A stretch of 64,000 nt of DNA, from the NCBI RefSeq assembly GCF_029338315.1, contig NZ_CP119794.1:1612001-1676000 (forward strand), written 5' to 3'. Under the pieces are notes generated by a model that saw nothing but the letters and a program-made list of their open reading frames with translations, was not told where the DNA came from and made no database searches. Origin of the DNA: Haloarcula regularis. Its GTDB lineage: Archaea; Halobacteriota; Halobacteria; Halobacteriales; Haloarculaceae. Both the position numbers and the translations under genes were made by a program. This document shows, piece by piece, positions 37,561-47,275 of the stretch (the first letter of the stretch is position 1; each line of letters starts with the position of its first letter).

Positions 37561-38984
37561 TGTTCGACCCTCCGGCGCCGGTTTCCAGCAGAGAGCACGG
37601 CCGAAAGTCGATCACTGGGGCCCACCTCGAACGCACTGACGCGTTCGAGGGCAGCCAGTTCCCGGCGGAACTCCTCGAACGCCGTGTACCGTCGGTAGGC
37701 GTCGTCCAGGTCGCCCAGCGTGTCGAGGTCGTAGAGGACGCTCGGGGTGAGGAAGACGACCACCTGGCCGTTACCACGGCGGGCGACTTTCACCGCCTCA
37801 CGGAGTTCTGTGGGGTGCTCGTCGTCGGTGATGATGATGGTCCGGATCGAGCCATCGAGTTGGACTGCCGCCGTCCTGAGGCTGGCAAACAGTGGTTGCT
37901 CGGCGATACGCTGGACGTACTGGTCACCCGCAGCGAAGAAGGGATGTAGTTTGGCACTGAACGGGCTGTCGTCAGTGAGGTGGTTGGCCGTCCGGCGTGC
38001 GTGGGCCGGGTCCATCGGCTCAGCGGACTGAGCGTCGGTGGGGCCGGTCGTTGGCTCGAGGGCTCGCAGCTGCTGGGCAATCGTCCGGTAATGGCTCTCG
38101 TCTGCGTTCGGTTCGGCTCTGTGAGCGATGCCGCCATCGCCGATACTGTACCACCCGAGCGGGTCACCGAGTTCCATGGCGTTCTCGACGAGCGCGAGGG
38201 CGAGCTGGCGAGCGTAATCGAGTTTGGTTTCCCCGTCGCGGCCGGTCGCCATCGTTGCTCTATGATCGACAAATAGAGCAGTTTCGAGATCGGTCTCGGC
38301 TTCGAACTCGCGGACGTGGGGTTCGTTCAGCCGCGCCGTGGCCTTCCAGTCGATCTGGTGAGCACTGTCACCAGCGACGTACCGCCGGACCTCTGCCGGG
38401 GTGAGTCCACTCCCGGTCTTGCCTGTCGAGTGTTCACCGAAGCCGGCTGCGAGTTGTTCGCCACCTTCGCCGACGTGGATCTCGCGCGGCGCACGCGGTT
38501 CGACGGTGACCGTCGGGGTGGTGCCACGGGTGGTCCGTACTCGGAACAGACCCAGTGAATCGGTGGCGGTTACGACGGGTTCGTCGAACTCGAACTGGCC
38601 GGCGATGGGCCAGGACAGTGTGAACGACTCCTGTGAGCGTGTCTCGCCGGGTTCGAGCGAAGACGATGTGCTTCCCCCGTCGCTGCCGATTGGCGGCTGC
38701 GTCTGAATCTGGACGTGCACGTCGACAGGGTGTGTGGTCCGTGCGGTGAGTCTGCCCACCGTCGTTTCCTCGGCCGTCAGTCGAGTTCGATCGAGGTCTT
38801 GCTCGACCGAGAGTGCATCGACTGTCTCGTTCGTCGAGCTGATGAACCGATACTGTCGCGTGAGGAGCCACGCGCCGATGATCCCGGCCCCGACGAGCAC
38901 GATGGGGCGTTCGAGAACGAACGCCCACGCGCAAAGTGCGACGAGGACTGCGACGACCACCCAGTATCGGCGCGTCACCTCCAT
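37557..38984 (-). CDS. DUF58 domain protein
   Basis: The 475-residue protein starts with two hydrophobic segments, then a beta-rich region and the DUF58 core GKTGSGLTPAEVRRYVAGDS followed by HQIDWKATARLNEPHVREFE. A vWA-like fold follows, starting TALFVDHRATMATG. DUF58 proteins act with MoxR AAA ATPases as chaperone-like or surface-assembly systems. It is co-transcribed with the 37003-37560 membrane protein; no MoxR gene is present within the window. Confidence 0.88.
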   Translation of the reverse strand: MEVTRRYWVVVAVLVALCAWAFVLERPIVLVGAGIIGAWLLTRQYRFISSTNETVDALSVEQDLDRTRLTAEETTVGRLTARTTHPVDVHVQIQTQPPIGSDGGSTSSSLEPGETRSQESFTLSWPIAGQFEFDEPVVTATDSLGLFRVRTTRGTTPTVTVEPRAPREIHVGEGGEQLAAGFGEHSTGKTGSGLTPAEVRRYVAGDSAHQIDWKATARLNEPHVREFEAETDLETALFVDHRATMATGRDGETKLDYARQLALALVENAMELGDPLGWYSIGDGGIAHRAEPNADESHYRTIAQQLRALEPTTGPTDAQSAEPMDPAHARRTANHLTDDSPFSAKLHPFFAAGDQYVQRIAEQPLFASLRTAAVQLDGSIRTIIITDDEHPTELREAVKVARRGNGQVVVFLTPSVLYDLDTLGDLDDAYRRYTAFEEFRRELAALERVSAFEVGPSDRLSAVLSAGNRRRRVEQ

Positions 38985-39330
38985 GTGGGTTTCCGAACGG
39001 GGGAGGCGTAGTTAAGTGTTACAGGATTAGTCCCCTCCTCAAAGAGCAACGTAGTGAGCGGAGCGAGCGAGTAGCGCAGTAGGGCGGGATACAGCCGTAC
39101 GCCCAGCTCAACCAAACGTTCAAGTCTAGACACGACCAACCAACCGATAGTGGTCAAGGAAGCGTTCAAATACACTGCCGAGCCCGAGGACACCACTACT
39201 GCCAGGAGTGCGTGGAACGCGATTCAAGTTGTGGGGAGTTCAAGACCGATTCCGTCAGTGTCCCTGTGGATCGAGCGTGACAGATCGGCTGCCAGAAAAA
39301 TATAACCGACGAGAGTGTCTATCGAAGCAT
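38985..39330. other. Gap between DUF58 and the DUF433 gene, possible transposase scrap
   Basis: About 345 bases. A plus-strand stretch near 39151-39235 reads KEAFKYTAEPEDTTTARSAW, which weakly resembles the N-terminus of TnpB-type proteins and then stops. The TATA element AATATAACC at 39299-39307 is centred 28 bases before ATG 39331. Confidence 0.35.
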
Positions 39331-39603
39331 ATGAGTATCGCCCGTGACGACGATGTGCTCGGTGGCGAGCCTCGAATCGACGGCACGCGTATCGGCGTTC
39401 GCCATGTGGCTGCACGGGTAATCGATAGAGGGCAGTCTCCCGCTCACGTCGGGGATCAACTGGATGTCTCTCTTGCAGAGGTGTACGAGTCTCTGTCCTA
39501 CTACTATGCACACATCGACGAGATGCGTGAGCTCGAAGCGGAGAACGAAGCAGCGTTCGAACGGATGCAAGAGACGTCACTCAAACCCAAAGAGACCGTC
39601 TAG
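39331..39603 (+). CDS. DUF433 antitoxin-like protein (VapB-type)
   Basis: ATG 39331 gives 90 residues with the DUF433 pattern GGEPRIDGTRIGVRHVAARV, then SLAEVYESLSYYYAHIDEM, a winged-helix DNA-binding antitoxin-like domain. The upstream frame is open but a TATA box 28 bases before this ATG supports the short form. Its stop overlaps the start of the toxin-like gene by one base, the typical antitoxin-first order. Confidence 0.82.
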   Translation: MSIARDDDVLGGEPRIDGTRIGVRHVAARVIDRGQSPAHVGDQLDVSLAEVYESLSYYYAHIDEMRELEAENEAAFERMQETSLKPKETV

Positions 39604-39971
39604 TGACGGGCGCTCAGATCCTCCTTGACGAACACGTCGGTCGAGTGTTCGAACGACTGCTTCGAGAGCGCGGACACGAGGTTGCACAGGCGAAAGATCA
39701 ATTCGGAGAATACACGAGTGACAAGGAACTGGTGTCGTGGTGTGGTGAGTCTGGGGCCGTCCTCGTGACCAACAACGCAAAGGATTTTGAGCCGCTGCAC
39801 CACGAGTACGACCATGCGGGTATCTTTCTCTACTACGAACAGAACCTACCAGACACAGACCCAGAAGGACTTGCTCGAACCGTTGACGAGATTTTTAATC
39901 AGTATGGCGTCGAGGGAGTTGAAAACCAACTCGTCGATCTCGGTGAGTGGTACGAATGGCTCCACGAGTGA
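39603..39971 (+). CDS. DUF5615 PIN-like toxin
   Basis: The 122-residue protein starts at GTG 39603. It has the PIN-like acidic residues of DUF5615: ILLDEHVGRVFERLL at the start, TSDKELVSWCGESGAVLVTN in the middle, and NAKDFEPLHH after it. Such proteins are predicted RNA nucleases inhibited by the DUF433 partner, whose gene overlaps by one base. It probably forms a toxin-antitoxin module; the target RNA is unknown. Confidence 0.82.
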   Translation: MTGAQILLDEHVGRVFERLLRERGHEVAQAKDQFGEYTSDKELVSWCGESGAVLVTNNAKDFEPLHHEYDHAGIFLYYEQNLPDTDPEGLARTVDEIFNQYGVEGVENQLVDLGEWYEWLHE

Positions 39972-40395
39972 GAGTCGACTATTTTTACCACCATTTGATC
40001 ATGAGTGAAGAGTTCTGAAACTGCATTTGCGTAAATAGATCTCATAATTAGACAACTATATTCGAATATTTGAGTCGAATCATCTACTGTGGGTTTGTGA
40101 TCCAGTATTTTCGAGTTTGATTATAAATTCGCTGAATATAAGTAAGTAATTTTGAGTCCCCTCTCACACATCAACATTAATGTCGTGACCAAACGATAAG
40201 TGGTAGAAAATAACATTCGAACCGGTTGAGAGGGGGTTCAGCAGTATGCCGGTTTATCTACCCGATTCATGACAATAGAATTTCAGGCGTACACTTGTTA
40301 TTCAGTTTTCATATCTTCGGGTATTGAGTAAGACTAAGTCAAAACGATGGTTCAACCATAGAGCATCGAGGGCGGATTCACACTATCGGTAGGCC
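39972..40395. other. AT-rich gap
   Basis: About 420 bases without a gene. Composition is strongly AT-rich, unlike the coding flanks, and no inverted repeat or promoter stands out except a generic TATA-like tract near 40130. Confidence 0.4.
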
Positions 40396-42555
40396 GTGTC
40401 TCGAACGGTCGCACTGTCGTACCGGTTGGCAATACGTGGATTTTTCATTCAGCACCGATACCGAAGGAGTGTGCAACAAACGGGGCCAGGGCACGCCGGC
40501 ACCACGGCGGTAGTGGTGGCTGTCGTGCTGGCGCTCCTCGTCGGATTCGTGACACCGGGAGTCGCGACAGGGTCTGGTGACCATCTGTCGGGGCCGGTCG
40601 CCCAACAGACCACGCCGTCCAACGAGACGACGGAGCAACACGAAAATCCTGAGCAAGTCTCGCAGCAAGGCGACGCTGAACAGGTGAGTGCCTGGCTCGA
40701 GCGACGACTCACGTCTCGCGTGGAGGGCAGTGCGGTCGAAATCTCACAGGGTGAATACGACCAGGCTCGTGCTGTGCTCGGTGATGAATACAACTCTCGA
40801 CTCGAGCAATACGTCGATGTCGCCGGCGAGACTGCTGGAACCGAGGACGACCAAGTCGTCGAGACACTCCGTGAGACGCGCGAGCGACAGCAGGAATACG
40901 CGAATGCGACCCAATCCTATCGGGAGACGTACGACGAGTATCAGGAGGCCAAAGCGCGTGGGGATATCTCGGGTTCGCGTGAGCATGCTCGCGAACTCGA
41001 GAGGCTTTCTGAACGAGTGACGACGCTCAACGAATCGCTGCGTCGGGACTATACCACGATTACGAACGGGACTGGTGTTAGTACGCAAGAAGCGAAGGCA
41101 GCGACGTCGAACACGACACGGGAGATCACTGCACAGCAGGAAACGGTTCGGACCGAGACATTCGCCGAAACACGGGTCGACGTCGAGACGAACGGGTCCG
41201 CCGTGGCATTCGATAATCCCATAGCCATCTCCGGTCTAATGACCCTGCAGAATGGAAGTGCAGTCGCGAACCAGTCCATGGAGGTCGTGGTCTACAATCG
41301 AGCGTACGAGACGACGACCGACTCTAATGGACGTTTTACTGTGACCTACCGACCGGTTTCACTACCTGTCGACGCGACCAACGTGACTCTCCGGACGATC
41401 CCCCAGCGGACATCGCCCTATCTGGGTTCGTCGACGAATATCTCGGTCGACGTCTCACAAGTCTCGCCCTCGTTTGAAATCGCGACGAGTCCGTCGCAGG
41501 CTGGGTACAGCGACACTGTCGAGACACGAGTCGTCGCGACAGTCGATGGACGGGTCGTGCCGTCGCTTCCCGTCGAGGCGTCACTGGGTCCCAGCACAGT
41601 CAGAGGTGCGACAGGCGGTTCCGGCCGCGTCACACTTGCCTCACGCGTCACAGCGACGGTCCCCGAAGGCTCACAGGACATTCGAGTGAGACATGCCCGT
41701 GCCGGGAGAGCGATCAAACAGGGGTCGACGACGGCACCCATCACCATCACCGGCAAAGAGACTACCCTGACGGTTACTGCGACACACCGTGGTGCTGCCG
41801 TGCGTGTCAACGGTCGTCTTGCGACGTCAGAGGGAATCGCGGTCGGTGCGCAGACCGTGACCGTCACTGTGGGTGGCACCGTCCGATCAGTTGAGACGAG
41901 TGACGATGGGCGGTATCAGGTGACCGTCGACGACGTCCAGCCGGCCGATGTCGAGAACACCTCGGCGGTCCCTGTTACGGCACGGTTCGACGGCAGTGGG
42001 ACCAATCTCGGAGACAGTCGCGTGGAAACGAGCGTCCGGATGAAGGCACTCGGCGGCTCTGGTGACGGCTCAGCTGATGGATTCCTGGGCACTTCGACGA
42101 TAGAGATCCTCGCTGGAGTCGGACTCGGAGTCTGTGCACTGCTCGCGGCGTGGCAGTGGACGCGACGAGAAACGAGCTCTGGGGCGTCACCCGCGGATGT
42201 GTCGACCACGCAGCATGTAGGCACCGAGAGCGAGGAACGGAGCCAGTCACAGCAGTGGCTTGCCCACGCACGGTCGGCGCTCTCGGCAAACGACGCGGAA
42301 GCGGCGACGATCGCGGCCTACGCAGCGATACGGAGACAACTCGAAGAGCGTGCCGAGCTTTCTGACTCTCTCACGCACCACGAGTTCCTCTCGGCGTGTC
42401 GGGCGAACGTCGAACAGCTCGACCACGCAGCACTCACTGCAGTAGCGGAGGCATACGAGCGAGCGACGTTCGCGGCACAGATCGATAGCGAGGCAGCCAG
42501 CGCTGCCGTCGAGGGGGCAGCTGACCTGCTTGGTAGCTCCGAGACTGACGGGTAG
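40396..42555 (+). CDS. DUF4129 domain membrane protein
   Basis: The protein has up to 719 residues: an N-terminal signal or anchor segment (TTAVVVAVVLALLVGFVTPG), a Glu/Gln-rich helical region likely to form coiled coil (residues 80-220), carboxypeptidase-regulatory-like beta domains, a transmembrane segment near residue 565, and a cytoplasmic C-terminal DUF4129 (AAYAAIRRQLEERAELSDS, then LTHHEFLSACRANVEQLDHA). GTG 40396 or GTG 40471 may be the start; the latter gives a more usual signal. DUF4129 proteins belong to MoxR-DUF58 clusters, so this gene works with the DUF58 gene across the toxin-antitoxin pair. Confidence 0.8.
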   Translation: MSRTVALSYRLAIRGFFIQHRYRRSVQQTGPGHAGTTAVVVAVVLALLVGFVTPGVATGSGDHLSGPVAQQTTPSNETTEQHENPEQVSQQGDAEQVSAWLERRLTSRVEGSAVEISQGEYDQARAVLGDEYNSRLEQYVDVAGETAGTEDDQVVETLRETRERQQEYANATQSYRETYDEYQEAKARGDISGSREHARELERLSERVTTLNESLRRDYTTITNGTGVSTQEAKAATSNTTREITAQQETVRTETFAETRVDVETNGSAVAFDNPIAISGLMTLQNGSAVANQSMEVVVYNRAYETTTDSNGRFTVTYRPVSLPVDATNVTLRTIPQRTSPYLGSSTNISVDVSQVSPSFEIATSPSQAGYSDTVETRVVATVDGRVVPSLPVEASLGPSTVRGATGGSGRVTLASRVTATVPEGSQDIRVRHARAGRAIKQGSTTAPITITGKETTLTVTATHRGAAVRVNGRLATSEGIAVGAQTVTVTVGGTVRSVETSDDGRYQVTVDDVQPADVENTSAVPVTARFDGSGTNLGDSRVETSVRMKALGGSGDGSADGFLGTSTIEILAGVGLGVCALLAAWQWTRRETSSGASPADVSTTQHVGTESEERSQSQQWLAHARSALSANDAEAATIAAYAAIRRQLEERAELSDSLTHHEFLSACRANVEQLDHAALTAVAEAYERATFAAQIDSEAASAAVEGAADLLGSSETDG

Positions 42556-42574
42556 GCTTCGACCGACCGCGACA

Positions 42575-42582
42575 TTTTTATC
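42575..42582 (+). promoter_or_regulatory. TATA box for the DUF1616 gene
   Basis: TTTTTATC is centred 28 bases before ATG 42607, implying a leaderless transcript independent of the DUF4129 gene that ends at 42555. Confidence 0.45.
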
Positions 42583-42606
42583 AGGAACTCACATTGAACC
42601 GGGTAG

Positions 42607-43641
42607 ATGTCACGCCGACGGAGCCTCTGGATGCGCATCCCGCGTCCAGTCCGCCGGTTGCCTGCCGACCTCGCAGCGGTGGTCGTACTGGTGGTGTTGA
42701 CCAACGGGGCTGTCTTCCTTCCGGTAGTTCGGGAGTCGCCTGTGAGAATTATCCTCGGACTGCCACTGGTGTTGTTCGTTCCTGGCTATGCGCTCATTGC
42801 TGCGCTCTTTCCGGAAGCCGGCGAGTCACCGACGGTGGACGATGACGAGGAGTCAGCGGAGGGCGAGACGACACGCGATAGCGGCATTGACGGAATCGAA
42901 CGTGTCGCGCTGTCGTTCGGACTCAGTATCGCCGTGGTGCCGCTCATCGGCCTCGTGTTGAATTTCACGCCGTGGGGGATCCGACTGGCGCCAATCATGG
43001 TGGCCGTGAGTGGCGTGACGCTCGTCTTGACAGGGATCGCTGCCCGTCGTCGGTGGGAACTCCCTGTCGAAGAGCGCTTTCAGGTCCCCTATCGAGACTG
43101 GTATCAGAGCGGGTACGACGAGTTGTTTAATCCTGGATCACAGACTGACGCAATTCTGAATGTGGTGCTGGTTCTGAGTGTGTTGCTGGCTGTGAGCAGT
43201 GTCGGCTATGCCGTTGCCGTGCCCAAACAGGGCGAGTCGTTCTCCGAGTTCTATCTGCTGACCGAGAACGAAACCGGGGACCTGGTCGCCGACGACTATC
43301 CGACTGAATTCGAGCCTGGAGAGAGTCGCGAATTGGTGGTCGGGATCGGCAATCAGGAACACGAACGGACGAACTATACGGTGATCGCCGAGATCCAGCG
43401 GGTGGATATCGTCGACAACGAGACACGGATACGGGAAGCGACGGAGTTGCGTCGGTTCCAGACGACAGTGGAGCATAACGAGACGTGGCATCGCCAGCAT
43501 TCGGTTGCACCCTCGATGACTGGGGAACGGCTTCGATTACAGTATCTGCTGTATCGCGGCGATCCGAGTCAATCGCTAAACCGATCGGCGGCCTATCGGG
43601 AGCTACACCTCTGGGTCAATGTGACGTCAGGTGATCGATAG
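42607..43641 (+). CDS. DUF1616 membrane protein
   Basis: The 344-residue protein has four hydrophobic segments in the first 140 residues (ILGLPLVLFVPGYALIAALF is the DUF1616 hallmark), a fifth near residue 190, and an extracellular beta-sandwich tail (NYTVIAEIQRVDI, LRLQYLLYRGDPSQSL). DUF1616 proteins are common in archaeal surface-assembly loci. It follows the DUF4129 gene by 52 bases in the same direction. Confidence 0.85.
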   Translation: MSRRRSLWMRIPRPVRRLPADLAAVVVLVVLTNGAVFLPVVRESPVRIILGLPLVLFVPGYALIAALFPEAGESPTVDDDEESAEGETTRDSGIDGIERVALSFGLSIAVVPLIGLVLNFTPWGIRLAPIMVAVSGVTLVLTGIAARRRWELPVEERFQVPYRDWYQSGYDELFNPGSQTDAILNVVLVLSVLLAVSSVGYAVAVPKQGESFSEFYLLTENETGDLVADDYPTEFEPGESRELVVGIGNQEHERTNYTVIAEIQRVDIVDNETRIREATELRRFQTTVEHNETWHRQHSVAPSMTGERLRLQYLLYRGDPSQSLNRSAAYRELHLWVNVTSGDR

Positions 43642-44203
43642 CCGTGTCTCGGTGATAGGCACTGGGAATCGTGATGCCGGTTGCGGGTCCAACTCAGATG
43701 TCGCGTGAATAGAGACGGTGCGAGACGGCACCGGGGCTGATCGCCCCACATGTTCCGTGTCCCACCGACCACACGCATGGGTCCACACATTCGCGGTGGC
43801 CTTTCGCTCGTGTGATGACGCCGAGACGTGTGGCGCCAGGAGAACCACACAATGGGGCCAACGGCCCGTAATGGTGGACTGTGTAGTGCCAGCCCGGATG
43901 GCTGGGTAGCGAAAAGAACGTACCTGGTTCTGGCCGGACGATACGAGTTGGAACAGCAACACGGCCGTGTCGGTCGTGCGCTTGTCGTGGCGAGGTGAAG
44001 GGATGGTCGCTACAGGACGCGCGTTTGATGTTGTCTTCGACCCGATGCGAGGTCCGCGACAGAAGTCTCCGTCGAGTCACTGCCCGATGGGCAGTATGCG
44101 CGTAGCGAGGCCGGCTGGACTGGCTGTGGCTGGCAGGAAACCGGTCGAGAAGTCGTGTCGGTGGTTCGGTGTTTCGATTGAATGTGGCGTCGCTGTGGCT
44201 TGC
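43642..44203. other. Gap without a supported gene
   Basis: About 560 bases of GC-rich sequence. Several frames are open for 80-130 codons on the minus strand but all are rich in Arg, His and Ser, unlike the acidic real proteins around them. Confidence 0.45.
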
Positions 44204-44716
44204 TTACTGACGGTAGTGAGTTTGGACGTCGCAGATGAGGAGGTACGTACAGATTGCGAGGACAGTTATCGAGAACGCCGTCCAGAGGGCAAGATTGATC
44301 GACCCCGGGCCTGCCCAGTAGGGGATCGGTGGTCGTGTGATCGGCTGTCGAAACGGCCACAGCAAGTCTGGAGAGATGTGTGGATCCGGGGGCCGGAGTG
44401 TCCGGTAGTTGTCGGCGACGAGGTGTGACAGGTATGCGAACGCGAAGCCGGTGCCCAGTCGTGGTCGGTCTGTCCACCAGCCGTAGGCGATGGCCACGGC
44501 AGCGATAGGGAGTGCGAAGGGGAGTGAATGCATGAAGACGCGTCCGGAGGGCAGGACGTGCAGGACGTGAGCCAGTGGTTTGTCGACGAGGTCCGGGAAC
44601 TGGCTCCCGACGAATGTGAGTCCGACGAGTTTCGGTGGGGGGAGCTGTCGGTCTCGGACGATTACGTAGGCGGTGATGGGGAGGACGGCGACGAGGAAGT
44701 GTTCGATTGGGAGCAC
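44204..44716 (-). CDS. YdjM-like membrane-bound metal-dependent hydrolase
   Basis: The 170-residue protein has four hydrophobic segments and the conserved polar motifs of the YdjM/DUF457 family: an early HFLVAVLP, GSQFPDLVDKPLAHVL, RVFMHSLPFALPIA and YLSHLVADN. Its His and Asp residues are the presumed metal ligands. The substrate of this family is unknown. It stands alone. Confidence 0.78.
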   Translation of the reverse strand: MLPIEHFLVAVLPITAYVIVRDRQLPPPKLVGLTFVGSQFPDLVDKPLAHVLHVLPSGRVFMHSLPFALPIAAVAIAYGWWTDRPRLGTGFAFAYLSHLVADNYRTLRPPDPHISPDLLWPFRQPITRPPIPYWAGPGSINLALWTAFSITVLAICTYLLICDVQTHYRQ

Positions 44717-45305
44717 GGATGAGAGCGGTTAGTTGTATAGGATGTTGGGCGGCGCGATACATTCTGTGGTCGGAGCAAGTGGTATCTTAATACCTAATTC
44801 GAATCGGTTACCCATAAGGGAGTATCGTTCAATCTAGTTATCGCATTAACATAGCGGCTCTCACCTCGGTCGTTTAGGTTCTCTTTTCGATCCGACTCAA
44901 CGCCTGTAACCTCGTTTTCAACTGTGTTCGGCCATACATGGGCAGGAACTGAAAAAGAACACAGATTATTGCCTGTGAGTGCAGTTGGATTGAGCCGACA
45001 TATACAATCTACTGAATTCAGCTATGTGTTTGTCTGCTCACGGCAAAGACCAGGGTTCGAATCCCTGTCGGAGCATTCCCTTCCCGCCCCTGTCCTGCAG
45101 TTTTCGTTTGTGTACACTAGTGAAATAAAACTATGTCCACGGGCAATCACCTACATCGAACCGAATCACCCCGACGCCGTCTTGCGATAAGCGGTTGTTA
45201 TCGGGCAAGTACCTTAGACAACACGATCCCCGCGCTGTCTTGCGGTTTGTTGGGTATCAGTTCTCTATGGGACAAGGACCTAGGTCTCCAGAGGGGTGCC
45301 CGGCA
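44717..45305. other. Island boundary gap
   Basis: No gene apart from the 3' tRNA fragment at 45037-45075. The first 150 bases are AT-rich. Confidence 0.45.
45037..45075 (+). other. tRNA 3'-end fragment, probable attachment site (att)
   Basis: The sequence CAGGGTTCGAATCCCTG (45051-45067) is a perfect T-arm with the TTCGAAT loop, followed by TCGGAGCA, which would be the 3' acceptor strand and discriminator. The matching 5' half (GCTCCGA, D-arm and anticodon arm) is absent upstream. A tyrosine integrase gene begins 230 bases away. This is the usual footprint of an element integrated into a tRNA gene. The tRNA identity cannot be told. Confidence 0.65.
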
Positions 45306-46433
45306 ATGAAGAAATCCGAAACGGCAACCACCCCTCTCGACGGGATAACAGTCGTCCCTGAACCCTCTGCTGATATCCTCAACGAGCGCCAGCGGATCGA
45401 CTACCGAAGCCAGCGCGAGCAGTGCCTCGAATGGCTCCGCGTCTTCGGCAAGGACCCGAAGAAAGCCGACGGGTACGCACACACGACCGTCAAATGCAGG
45501 TCCCATCGGATGGATCAATTCTACCGGTGGGTGTGGGAGCAGGAGAACGGCTACACCACGAACGTCACGCACGAGCACGCCGACGCCTACCTCAGATATC
45601 TCGCTCTGCAGGAGTTGACCAACGCTCACAAGGACAACTGCCGGAAAGCGCTCCAGATGCTCTACAAGTGGCGACACCACCAGCAGGGCCTTGACGAGTG
45701 GGACCCCGAACTCTCGTTCAGCACCGGGCACCAGACGACCGAGCCGCGCGACTACCTGACTCGTGAGGAGCGCGGCATCATCAGAGAGGCGGCGATGGAA
45801 CACGGAAGCGTCCCGTCCTACAACAGCCTCAGCGCAGCAGAGCGCGATCGGTGGAAGGCCTACCTCGCACAGCGCTTCGTGAAGCCAAAGTCCGAGATCA
45901 CTCGTGACGACTGGGACCGGGCAAACAGCTGGAAGATCCCGAGTCTCGTCTCCGTGAGTCTCGATGCGGCGCTCCGACCGATCGAGGTCGAACGCGCCGT
46001 GACGAGCTGGGTGGACATCGACAACGCCGTTCTCCGCATCCCGAAAGAAGACTCCTCGAAGAACACCGGCCACTGGATCGTCGGCCTCCAGGACCGAACG
46101 GCCGAGACGCTCAACCGTTGGCTGGAACAGCGCGAGACCGACTCGAAGTACGACGACACCGACAAACTCTGGCTGACCAGGTTCGGCAATCCCTACGGGT
46201 CGTCGTCGCTCCGGCAGATCCTCAGACGGCTGTGTGACGAGGCGGGGATCGATTACGAGCACCGACAGATGAGTTGGTACTCCATCAGACACTCTACGGG
46301 GACGTACATGACCCGAGAAGAGGACCTCGCGGCGGCGCAGACACAACTCCGACACAAGAGCCCGCAGACGACGATGAAGTACGACCAGACGCCGGTGGAG
46401 GACCGTCAGAACGCGCTGGACCGGATGGAATAG
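45306..46433 (+). CDS. Tyrosine integrase (island 1)
   Basis: ATG 45306 gives 375 residues; ATG 45267 is a possible longer start. An SAM-like core-binding domain is followed by the catalytic domain: Arg I in SLDAALRPIEVERA, Lys region RIPKEDSSKN, Arg II in WYSIRHSTGTYM, His/Trp box AAAQTQLRHKSPQTT and the nucleophile Tyr in TMKYDQT. All catalytic positions are filled. With the adjacent tRNA fragment it is the likely integrase of the element to the right. Confidence 0.88.
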   Translation: MKKSETATTPLDGITVVPEPSADILNERQRIDYRSQREQCLEWLRVFGKDPKKADGYAHTTVKCRSHRMDQFYRWVWEQENGYTTNVTHEHADAYLRYLALQELTNAHKDNCRKALQMLYKWRHHQQGLDEWDPELSFSTGHQTTEPRDYLTREERGIIREAAMEHGSVPSYNSLSAAERDRWKAYLAQRFVKPKSEITRDDWDRANSWKIPSLVSVSLDAALRPIEVERAVTSWVDIDNAVLRIPKEDSSKNTGHWIVGLQDRTAETLNRWLEQRETDSKYDDTDKLWLTRFGNPYGSSSLRQILRRLCDEAGIDYEHRQMSWYSIRHSTGTYMTREEDLAAAQTQLRHKSPQTTMKYDQTPVEDRQNALDRME

Positions 46434-46666
46434 CGATACGGCACGAACAACGAGACCGCACGGGTCAGTAACCGGGACATCAACGGCCACGGGGAACACA
46501 GTCGGCTCGCCCACATAGGCATCATCTCCTTCCGGAAGACGGCCAGAGTAAGCGCCCGGTCGTCTGGTTGGACGCACTCGTAGTCACCCCCCGTTCGAGC
46601 CAGAAGCTGGCGACACAGCCACTGCCGCGTGGTAAGTACAGGCGAATCACGTATCGGGTAGAGCAA

Positions 46667-47275
46667 TTATGCCATCTCTTTATCGAACGCCCAAAGGGCC
46701 ATATCAACCTGTCTTGCTAACATATCCTCAGAATCAGCGATTTCTCGGACGTGATCCATATAGAACTCATATGCCTCTGGATTCTTCAGGTATGTTCTGA
46801 AGTGGTCTAAAAATTCGGCGTAGTCAGCATACTGTGGTGACTCGACTATCTCGGGGTTTGCTCCTGCAAGACCTCTAAACGCCCGATAATCAATAATCGC
46901 ATAGTGTGACGGTTTAGCTACGGTCAGCATCGTGGACGCCATCGGAACACCGATTCCGCTAAGTTCGGTCAGTGCATCAATGGCTCCTCTATCTGTAGAG
47001 GCTGCTATTGCGGATTGGAACTGTTGGGTAACTGCTTCATCGGTGTTTTCTTTAATATTTGAATCATTCCGACTACTCTGGAGTTTCCACTGACTGATCC
47101 GCTGTAATTCGGCTACTGAGAGTTCATAGTCTCGTGACTGAATCACATCAGAGATTGATCCAAACAACGGATCAAAATCTTCTTGCCAATTCCCCGACTC
47201 ATCAAGATACTCAATCGGCTTGTCTTCCCACTCTCTCTGGAACATTTTTAGCCACTTTTGCAAATCAATGTTCAT
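46667..47275 (-). CDS. Helix-hairpin-helix-like protein of unknown function
   Basis: The roughly 202-residue protein (ATG 47275, or 47287) contains LTELSGIGVPMASTMLTVAK followed by HYAIIDYRAFRGLAG. This resembles the helix-hairpin-helix and catalytic-loop region of HhH-GPD glycosylase-fold proteins, but no glycosylase Lys/Asp pair is certain. Its GC content is visibly lower than the flanking integrases, pointing to separate acquisition. Genes of this kind are frequent in genomic islands. Confidence 0.6.
   Translation of the reverse strand: MNIDLQKWLKMFQREWEDKPIEYLDESGNWQEDFDPLFGSISDVIQSRDYELSVAELQRISQWKLQSSRNDSNIKENTDEAVTQQFQSAIAASTDRGAIDALTELSGIGVPMASTMLTVAKPSHYAIIDYRAFRGLAGANPEIVESPQYADYAEFLDHFRTYLKNPEAYEFYMDHVREIADSEDMLARQVDMALWAFDKEMA

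Noticed and set aside
36901..37698. 265-codon plus-strand frame
   Set aside because: It covers the membrane protein and the end of the DUF58 gene in antisense; no promoter or motif.
44990..45075. Possible complete tRNA ending at 45075
   Set aside because: The 3' T-arm and acceptor are good, but no GCTCCGA 5' strand, D-arm or anticodon stem can be folded upstream. Only GAGCCGA near 44993 is partly similar.
45198..46577. 459-codon open frame on the minus strand
   Set aside because: It is the antisense of the integrase at 45306-46433, which has all catalytic motifs. The opposite frame has no recognisable domain and is open because of high third-position GC.
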